52,266 bases of DNA from Moorena sp. SIO3I8. GTDB lineage: Bacteria > Cyanobacteriota > Cyanobacteriia > Cyanobacteriales > Coleofasciculaceae. The notes under the pieces were generated by a model. The model was not told the origin of the DNA. It saw nothing but the letters and a program-made list of their open reading frames with translations, and ran no database searches. The stretch is from NCBI RefSeq assembly GCF_010692325.1, contig NZ_JAAHHW010000044.1, forward strand, positions 1 through 52,266. Reading direction: 5' to 3'. How positions within the stretch are numbered: the stretch's first letter is position 1; the number at the start of each line of letters is the position of its first letter. A program made the position numbers and the translations under genes. Positions 46,383 through 52,266 of this stretch are shown here, one piece after another.

Positions 46383-47474
46383 TCATAACGCCTTCTGCTC
46401 CAGGTCAGAGAATAACTCCAGCAGTCCTTGAGTATAAGGAAGCAACAGGTACATCTGATCTGACTCTATACGAGCGTTTAGTTCATCCACCAGCAACTGC
46501 AACATTTTTTCCGCCAGCTTCCAACTTACGTCTACGCTAGGAAATACCAGTAAACACAACGGCAACAGTTCCTGTTCTATTGATGTCATATTCCCCTCCA
46601 AAGCACATAGCCATAGGTAACCCTGGAACATTTCTAAATCTCTGATAGTCGAAGCCTTAATTCCTGGATCGTCCAGCCCTCCCCGACGGCTAAAATGACC
46701 AGATTGCAATTCCACTGTGCGTTGGTAGACAGTCTGAGCAATATCCTGACTAGCAGGTAAGAGTTGCTCCACTAAGGCTAAGGTAGGTGAGTTAAAATCA
46801 TGCAAAGCCGCTGCATTACAGATTCGTTGCCAGGGGATAGAAACTTGCTCCTCCACAAACTTAAAGTAGGGACTGAGCAAAATTTGTTCTGGCAATGTCA
46901 GCCGATTGAGTACTAATTTAGTGCTGAAGTGAAACTGTGTGGTAACAAAACCAATGGCCCGACGGTCTTTTGCTGATATATGTTGCTCCCGGATTTGCCG
47001 CAATACAGGTTCGAGAGAGGTGGCTAGCTTTTCTATAGCTGGCAACTCTAGCGCTACCATTGTCCACGGGCTAGAGAAATCTGTGAAGAAATTAATTGTC
47101 TCTCCTAGTCGTATTGCTGCCATTAAACTAGGATTCGGCGATTGCTCCTGGTAAATTTCCAGTACCTTTTGGTAAACGGAGCAAACAAATTCAGCAATTC
47201 GCTTAGCCTCGGTCAAATTAACCACATTAGGAATATACGAGAACATAGCATCTGTTTTAATTCCCGCACACTCACAGTTAATTTGGATTAAACGGTGTAA
47301 CTTGGTAACTGTTTGAGTGCGCCCCTTTCTAGAAGCAACGTCTAGCAAATCATAAATCTTTAAAACATCATTATTTTTAGAGATAATTGATAAATCTGGT
47401 ACATAGCGATTTGACCAAAAATTGACTAAGCGCTCAACCGATGTTTTGTTGAATCTTGAAGTGTTTATCAGCAA
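46383..47474 (-). CDS. helical protein of unknown function
   Basis: A 363-aa soluble, mostly helical protein that I do not recognise. It has no signal peptide, no TM segment, and no evident catalytic motif. Features include an N-terminal LVNFWSNRYVPDLSII, a central IREQHISAKDRRAIGFVTTQFHFSTKL, and a conserved-looking HFSRRGGLDDPGIKASTIRDLEMFQGYLWLCALEGN. The start appears to be TTG at 47474 (MLINTS), preceded by GAGG ten bases upstream; no ATG suits. It is single-gene and flanked by long AT-rich spacers. Confidence 0.65.
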   Translation of the reverse strand: MLINTSRFNKTSVERLVNFWSNRYVPDLSIISKNNDVLKIYDLLDVASRKGRTQTVTKLHRLIQINCECAGIKTDAMFSYIPNVVNLTEAKRIAEFVCSVYQKVLEIYQEQSPNPSLMAAIRLGETINFFTDFSSPWTMVALELPAIEKLATSLEPVLRQIREQHISAKDRRAIGFVTTQFHFSTKLVLNRLTLPEQILLSPYFKFVEEQVSIPWQRICNAAALHDFNSPTLALVEQLLPASQDIAQTVYQRTVELQSGHFSRRGGLDDPGIKASTIRDLEMFQGYLWLCALEGNMTSIEQELLPLCLLVFPSVDVSWKLAEKMLQLLVDELNARIESDQMYLLLPYTQGLLELFSDLEQKAL

Positions 47475-48221
47475 AGCTTTTTCCTCGGATTTCTTAAAAC
47501 TACTATACTTAATTTAAAGTAAAGTAGTTTTAAATTTTGGCGTTAATATAAATAATTTTGATAAGCTTTTAAAAAAAAGCTATAGATCACTCTATTTTAA
47601 TCATAAATACAAATTATTCGGTGATTTACATTACAATAAATAGGTAATAATTAAGGAATCATTAGTAATGAATACTTGGTAATGGATAATGGGTAATTTG
47701 AGTAGGTGCATCCCGTTGTCATAGAAATAAAATCGTAAGCACTCAGCCTAATCCTTAAAATAAACCTCGTTCCCCTAGGGTGCGCCGATACGCAATGCGC
47801 AAACAGGACAATTTAATAGTTCGAGATTCATGAGAATTCAAAGGTAAGCATATGCTGATAGCTTACGTTTTTGTATTATTTATACACATGATAAACGTGA
47901 TTCATGATAATTATGTAAATTTTTGTTAAAGTTTAAAAAAAAAAAACAACACAATGATCAGATATAGCGCTAAATGAGTCGTGAACACAAAACTAGCTGA
48001 AAGTCTTAGTTAAAGACAGTGCTTGTTTCACACATCAAATGGAAACGCTATAGGAAAATTAACAACTGATATCATGTCTGGTTACCAATCACCGGTTACC
48101 AATTACCAATTACCAATCACCAATTACCAATTACCAATTACCAATTACCAATTACCAATTACCAATTACCAATTACCCTAAATCATTCCATTAATCAGCC
48201 AAGCCGTGCAGCCCAAACCAC
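47475..48221. other. 750-bp AT-rich intergenic with ACCAATT array
   Basis: Very AT-rich around 47500-47660 and 47870-47950. An ACCAATT heptamer array lies at about 48083-48177. No gene or ncRNA structure is supported. Confidence 0.55.
48083..48177. repeat. tandem heptamer (ACCAATT)n
   Basis: About thirteen copies of ACCAATT, with ACCGGTT and ACCAATC variants in the first third; STRR-type array downstream of the HAD phosphatase gene. Confidence 0.9.
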
Positions 48222-49007
48222 TTATCCAGTAAAGGTTTTCAGTAGTAACAATTGTGCTAACTCGCAAAAGCCTTCAGATTCTTTAGCATAAGTCACATAA
48301 GCTGGCTTATGAGTCAAATAACTAGTGTAGTCTAAGACATTAGCCACCCCTACTGATAAAGGAAACTTGCTGGTATCAAACATAGACTCATCATTAGGAC
48401 TGTCACCAACGGTGATAATCTCCTCTGGTTTGAGTTGGGGAAAGTGTCTGGTTAACACTTGTAGCAAGCCTGTTGCTTTATCTTGCTCGATTGGCTTAAT
48501 ATGGCACTGAACTGTACTGTAAGTGAAGCCCCAACCCTGTTGTTGACAGAGTTCTGCCAGGGTTTGTAATTGGACAAAGGCTAATCGATTAACATCAAAT
48601 GTCCAATCCGTCAACCGAAAGCGGTTATCCACAGATTCTTGTAGCTGGGGAAATTGAGCTTTTAGGACTTGGAAGGTGTGATTGAGACTCTGGCGATGCT
48701 GGTTTAAATCTTCAATAGGGGTTAAGATATCTGGGATTTCACTATCTTTGGGGAAATATAGACCGCCATTTTCTGCGATCGCTCCTGTGACCGGCAGATA
48801 AGTTTTCAGAGCATTAACCCAGCCAGCGGAACGACCAGTAATCAGCAATACTTGGATTCCTGTCTTGGTCAATTCTTCTAGGGCATGGAATAAGGAGGAA
48901 GTAAATTTGCCACTCAGAGTTAGAGTGCCATCAATATCGGTAGCAATTAAACTAATACTTTCAAAGCGATTAGTCTCAAAAGCCTCAGACAGAGGTGCAA
49001 GGGACAT
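48222..49007 (-). CDS. HAD-superfamily (Cof/IIB-type) phosphatase
   Basis: A 261-aa HAD hydrolase. The nucleophile motif ATDIDGTLTL has D24 and D26; ITGR follows, and motif IV GDSPNDESMF provides the Mg2+ aspartates. A C2-type cap (about 85-195) places it in subfamily IIB, which includes sugar-phosphate and mannosyl-3-phosphoglycerate phosphatases. The exact substrate is unknown. It is a cytoplasmic, single-gene enzyme. Confidence 0.85.
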   Translation of the reverse strand: MSLAPLSEAFETNRFESISLIATDIDGTLTLSGKFTSSLFHALEELTKTGIQVLLITGRSAGWVNALKTYLPVTGAIAENGGLYFPKDSEIPDILTPIEDLNQHRQSLNHTFQVLKAQFPQLQESVDNRFRLTDWTFDVNRLAFVQLQTLAELCQQQGWGFTYSTVQCHIKPIEQDKATGLLQVLTRHFPQLKPEEIITVGDSPNDESMFDTSKFPLSVGVANVLDYTSYLTHKPAYVTYAKESEGFCELAQLLLLKTFTG

Positions 49008-49262
49008 AAAATTATAGGAACTTCCAGCTAATTATTCACCGAATGTCATACTAAACCCTGGGAGGACAGTTTGAGTGGTGAACAGTTGATTAAGTTTTAG
49101 TAAGTTTTAGCCTCATGTCAGTTTCCTATCCAACGCGATTGGCCGTAGGCCACCCGGGGCGCGTTCGCAATCGGATCGGCTGAGTAGAATTGCTCGATAT
49201 CCTACTAGACTTTGGGATTCGGTCCTGATTGAGCTGATCAAAATCTGGCTTCAACTGTTCAA
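49008..49262. other. intergenic with dispersed repeat
   Basis: Contains a repeat with GGCCGTAGGCCACCCGGGGC near 49141-49160, a member of the same GGCCACGC-type family seen in genes elsewhere in the window. Confidence 0.5.
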
Positions 49263-50102
49263 CTATTGATGCTGACTGCCACTTGGCATGATCGCTTTGC
49301 TAAGTTTAGCTTCACGCAGGTTAGCCTGATTCAGATTAGCATCAATTAAAACAGCTTCAATCAATATTGCCTCGCTAAGATTCGACCAACACAGGTTAGC
49401 TCGGTATAAATTAGCCTTGGTGAGATTAGCACCATGGAGAATTGTCCAACTCATCCTTGCTCCTCTGAGATTCGCATCCGTTAGGATAGTGTTTCTCATG
49501 GTGCAGCCACTTGCTATGGCACCACTCAAGTCTGCTTGATTGAGATTGGCCTTAGTCAAGTTGGCTCCATTGAGTAGGGTATGGGACAAATTTGCCCCAA
49601 TCAGATTGGCTTCGATCAGAATACAATTGTTGAGGGATGCTCCCTCCAAAATCGCTCCCTCCAAGAGGGCTTGGGAAAGCTTGGCTCGGTTCAAGGATGT
49701 GCTAATCAGTTTTGCGTGACTCAAGTTAGCATCCTGGAGAATTGCCTCACTCAGAATTGCTTCACTCAGATTAGCTTTACTGAGATTGACTCCAATCAGG
49801 CGGCAACTGCGTAGATTGGCATTACTCAAGTTAGCCTTGGCTAGATTTGCTTGACTGAGGTTACTAACAATGAGGTTGGCTTCACACAGGTCACTTCCCT
49901 GTAGATTAGCACCAGATAAATTCGCTTCTCGCAGATTGACACCTTTAAGAATAGCGTCCTTGAGACAACTCTGGCTGAGATTAGCACGTCGTAGGTTAGC
50001 TTGGCTCAGGTTTACTCCCGCCAGAGATACTCCCTGTAGATTAGCTTCTGGAAAGTCCCGTTCTCCAGCAGCATATCGCTTCAGTAATTCTTCCCCATCC
50101 AT
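49263..50102 (-). CDS. pentapeptide-repeat protein
   Basis: A 279-aa protein made almost entirely of A(D/N)Lxx pentapeptide repeats from about residue 20 to 270, expected to fold as a right-handed quadrilateral beta helix. The N-terminal MDGEELLKRYAAGERDFPEANL is the usual cap. Long runs without gaps suggest a rigid rod. Some such proteins bind gyrase or act in membranes; no role is certain here. Three ATG codons lie in tandem at 50108-50100; AAAGGA is best spaced for the third (50102). Confidence 0.88.
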   Translation of the reverse strand: MDGEELLKRYAAGERDFPEANLQGVSLAGVNLSQANLRRANLSQSCLKDAILKGVNLREANLSGANLQGSDLCEANLIVSNLSQANLAKANLSNANLRSCRLIGVNLSKANLSEAILSEAILQDANLSHAKLISTSLNRAKLSQALLEGAILEGASLNNCILIEANLIGANLSHTLLNGANLTKANLNQADLSGAIASGCTMRNTILTDANLRGARMSWTILHGANLTKANLYRANLCWSNLSEAILIEAVLIDANLNQANLREAKLSKAIMPSGSQHQ

Positions 50103-50463
50103 CATCATTCCTTTAACCTTGACAACTAATAAGCTAGGTGGTATTGCTATATGGCATCTAATATGAATTATTATTGCTAGACTATGCTACTTTTATTTGC
50201 CAAAGTGCCAGCAAAAAGCGCAATGATAGTGTAATCGTGTATTGGTCAGACAATTATGAAATATTAGGGAATCGGGAATAGGGAATAGGGACGGGGGAAT
50301 CACGAGAGTGTGTTTGTGTTAACCAACAGATAAAGGTGCGATTGGTTCCGGTGTCTTCCTCCTCTTTCGGTTTCTTCTTAATCTCAGCACCTATCTAAAT
50401 TTGCTATATAGACCAATATTATAGTATAATGGTGAGTTAACTCCTCACTAAAATTTGGTGTTC
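50103..50463. other. divergent intergenic region
   Basis: About 360 bp with a short GGGAATA/GGGAATC array near 50268-50292. Promoters for the pentapeptide gene (minus) and the 124-aa gene (plus) must be here; TATAGT/TATAAT-like boxes lie at about 50421-50430. Confidence 0.5.
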
Positions 50464-50835
50464 ATGGCAGACTTAACTGGCACTTGGCTCGGAACTTACT
50501 GGCAAGGGGGAGTACCCACCCGGTTTGAAGCAACTCTGGTTCAAAGCAAGAATACCATCACTGGCAATAGTTTGGATGACGGCTACTTAGGAGAAGCCCA
50601 GCTAAGTGGTGAGGTAATCGGACGGCGCATCCAATTTACCAAGCGATACATCTCCAGCTCATCGACTCCAATCCAGTATATTGGTACCCTGGCTGAGTCA
50701 GAAGATTTTATCAATGGGCAGTGGATAATCGATAAATATAACACCGGTCCTTGGGAAGCTCGTCGTAGTGGCAATGACCTACTTGCAGACCTAAACAGTC
50801 GTCTGAGTGAGCGGATGCCTGTGGCAGTGCCATAA
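50464..50835 (+). CDS. small beta-rich protein of unknown function
   Basis: A 123-aa protein. Alternating polar and hydrophobic residues (GTWLGTYWQGGVPTRFEATLVQSKNTITGNSLDD, then GEVIGRRIQFTKRY and FINGQWIIDKYNTGPWEARR) suggest a small antiparallel beta-barrel, avidin- or lipocalin-like in pattern. I do not recognise a named family. A TTG three codons upstream is possible, but the ATG at 50464 is preferred. It precedes the site-2-type protease by 68 bp, so the two may be cotranscribed. Confidence 0.65.
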   Translation: MADLTGTWLGTYWQGGVPTRFEATLVQSKNTITGNSLDDGYLGEAQLSGEVIGRRIQFTKRYISSSSTPIQYIGTLAESEDFINGQWIIDKYNTGPWEARRSGNDLLADLNSRLSERMPVAVP

Positions 50836-50903
50836 CCCAGAACAGAGGAGTTAATTTATCCTGGATAGTACAGGTATCGAAGGTCTCAGAGAAGGAAAAT
50901 GTG

Positions 50904-52115
50904 ATGCTATCAGGTTGGCGAGTTGGCTCTCTATTCGGAATCCCACTGTTTTTAGACCCATCGTGGTTTTTCATCTTGCTATTGGTAACGATGATTAATG
51001 CACGAGAGTTCGACTCTAGCCTAGGGTCGATTTTGGCTTGGGTAGCTGGATTGGCGATGGCACTGTTGTTATTTAGTTCTGTACTTTTACATGAATTAGG
51101 TCACAGTCTAGCTGCCCTCTCCCAAGGCATCAAAGTTAATTCGATTACCCTATTTATATTCGGCGGGATTGCGTCCATTGACCGAGAATCAAAGACTCCA
51201 GCAGAAGCCTTTCAAGTAGCGATCGCAGGACCATTAGTGAGTTTCATCCTCTTTGGTCTGTTTTATGTGCTAACTCTGACATTACCCACCTCGGCTTGGG
51301 GATATACCATCGCCAATGAGATAGCTAGAATCAACCTAGTCTTGGCATTATTTAACCTAATTCCTGGTCTACCTTTAGATGGTGGACAAGTGTTGAAAGC
51401 AGCAGTCTGGAAACTAACTGGGGATCTATTTACAGGTGTCCGTTGGGCTGCCAGAACGGGTAAGGGGTTTGGGCTTGTAGCCCTATCCTTGGGATTAGGA
51501 ATGACTCTGCTGACTGGTACCTTGTCATTCATTTGGCCAACTCTGATTGGCTGGTTTATTTTTCGCAATGCCAGCGCCTATGACCAGCTAACCACCATAC
51601 AAGAAGTCTTACTTAAGCTTATGGCATCTAATGCCATGACCCGTGACTTTCGGGTGGTGGAAGCCAACCAGACCTTACGTTCTTTTGCTGATGAGTATAT
51701 CTTAACCGATAGGCAAAACCCAATGCCCTACTACGCTGCAGCTAATGGACGCTATCGTGGGCTAGTGAAAATTGAGGATTTACATTTTGTCGAGCGTAGT
51801 CGTTGGGACACTGAGACGTTGGAAACTATAGTGCGCCCTTTATCAGAAATTCCCACAGTGGAGGAGAAAACACCGTTGGTGGAGGTGATTAACAGCTTAG
51901 AGGAGCTTAACCTTAAGCGTATAAGCGTACTTTCTCCCGCAGAAGCTGTGGCAGGTGTCATTGACCGGGGTGATATAGTCAGAGCTGTTGCTAGAAAGCT
52001 AAATTTGGCTATCCCACCGGCTGCTATTGAGCGCATCAAAGCTGAGGGGGTTTATCCTCCTGGGTTTCAGCTGGTAGAAATTGCTAAAACCCTTAATTCT
52101 CTAACAAACACCTAA
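50904..52115 (+). CDS. site-2-type intramembrane metalloprotease with CBS region
   Basis: A 403-aa membrane protease of the M50/S2P-like group with a C-terminal regulatory part. The zinc motif is HELGH at 63-67 and the third ligand is D159 in NLIPGLPLDGGQ. About six TM helices span 1-225; residues about 250-370 form a CBS-like pair (AMTRDFRVVEANQTLRSFADEYI, then IPTVEEKTPLVEVINSLEEL). This arrangement is common in cyanobacterial Rip1-like proteases. A GTG one codon upstream is less well spaced from GAAGGA (50891-50896). It would cleave membrane-bound regulators such as anti-sigma factors; the target is unknown. Confidence 0.88.
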   Translation: MLSGWRVGSLFGIPLFLDPSWFFILLLVTMINAREFDSSLGSILAWVAGLAMALLLFSSVLLHELGHSLAALSQGIKVNSITLFIFGGIASIDRESKTPAEAFQVAIAGPLVSFILFGLFYVLTLTLPTSAWGYTIANEIARINLVLALFNLIPGLPLDGGQVLKAAVWKLTGDLFTGVRWAARTGKGFGLVALSLGLGMTLLTGTLSFIWPTLIGWFIFRNASAYDQLTTIQEVLLKLMASNAMTRDFRVVEANQTLRSFADEYILTDRQNPMPYYAAANGRYRGLVKIEDLHFVERSRWDTETLETIVRPLSEIPTVEEKTPLVEVINSLEELNLKRISVLSPAEAVAGVIDRGDIVRAVARKLNLAIPPAAIERIKAEGVYPPGFQLVEIAKTLNSLTNT

Positions 52116-52140
52116 TACCGAGTTGCATTCAAAGAGAGTA

Positions 52141-52266
52141 GATAGGGAGATAGGGAGATAGGGAGATAGGGAGATAGGGAGATAGGGAGATAGGGAGATA
52201 GGGAGATAGGGAGATAGGGAGATAGGGAGATAGGGAGATAGGGAGATAGGGAGATAGGGAGATAGG
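52141..52266. repeat. tandem octamer (GAGATAGG)n at window end
   Basis: The 8-mer GAGATAGG is repeated about sixteen times and runs into the window end. Most other arrays here have a 7-base unit, so this one differs in period and length. Confidence 0.92.

Noticed and set aside
48083-48177. CRISPR-like array
   Set aside because: The unit is only 7 bases with no spacers; the same holds for the other arrays in the window.

Overview
The window is chromosomal DNA from a filamentous cyanobacterium, most like a Moorena (Moorea/Lyngbya) type genome. The HIP1 octamer GCGATCGC recurs throughout. Many intergenic regions carry tandem 7-mers of the type long known in cyanobacteria as STRR. Typical cyanobacterial families are present: CtaA-type copper ATPase, XisH/XisI, DUF6761-like, AAA_35-like ATPases and pentapeptide repeats. 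No rRNA, tRNA or CRISPR array was recognised. The species assignment is inference.

Layout. 1-1.95 kb is gene-poor and holds an inverted transposon-end scar. 2-9 kb carries an MFS exporter, a GT4 glycosyltransferase, a small DUF6761-like protein, an OmpR-type response regulator, a NagX-like membrane acyltransferase, an orphan ABC ATPase and a membrane protein. 9-14 kb carries an Rpn-like nuclease, a small protein behind tandem hairpins, an HTH regulator, an xisH/xisI pair in which xisH has an in-frame TAG, and a sensor kinase. 14-15.3 kb is repeat-rich, with a 133-bp MITE and a TnpB-type 3' end scar. 15-29.9 kb is mostly housekeeping: M48 protease, sugar symporter, a second HTH paralog, aminotransferase, J-domain protein, PII-like protein, acylphosphatase, double phosphoglycerate-mutase-like protein, CPBP protease and two peptidoglycan hydrolases.

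30.5-36.2 kb is the most unusual region. One strand carries a two-domain SAM methyltransferase, an AllA-like cupin, a PanD-type aspartate decarboxylase and two tandem gamma-butyrobetaine-hydroxylase-like dioxygenases. The simplest reading is a small pathway that makes beta-alanine (PanD), methylates an amine and hydroxylates the product twice, i.e. a candidate betaine-type metabolite cluster. This is inference. panD is interrupted near its 3' end by a 26-bp palindromic repeat.

36.6-52.3 kb carries the copper ATPase ctaA, an FHA protein, a translationally coupled pair of AAA-like ATPases (the first with an N-terminal HTH) divergent from a previously easy-to-miss 51-aa hydrophobic protein, a TPR lipoprotein-like protein, a protein of unknown function, a HAD phosphatase, a pentapeptide-repeat protein, a small beta-rich protein and a site-2-type protease. 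The window ends inside an 8-bp tandem repeat array.

A theme across the window is small palindromic repeats that have entered genes: a frameshifting one in panD, an in-frame one in the second HTH paralog and an in-frame one in the TPR protein.
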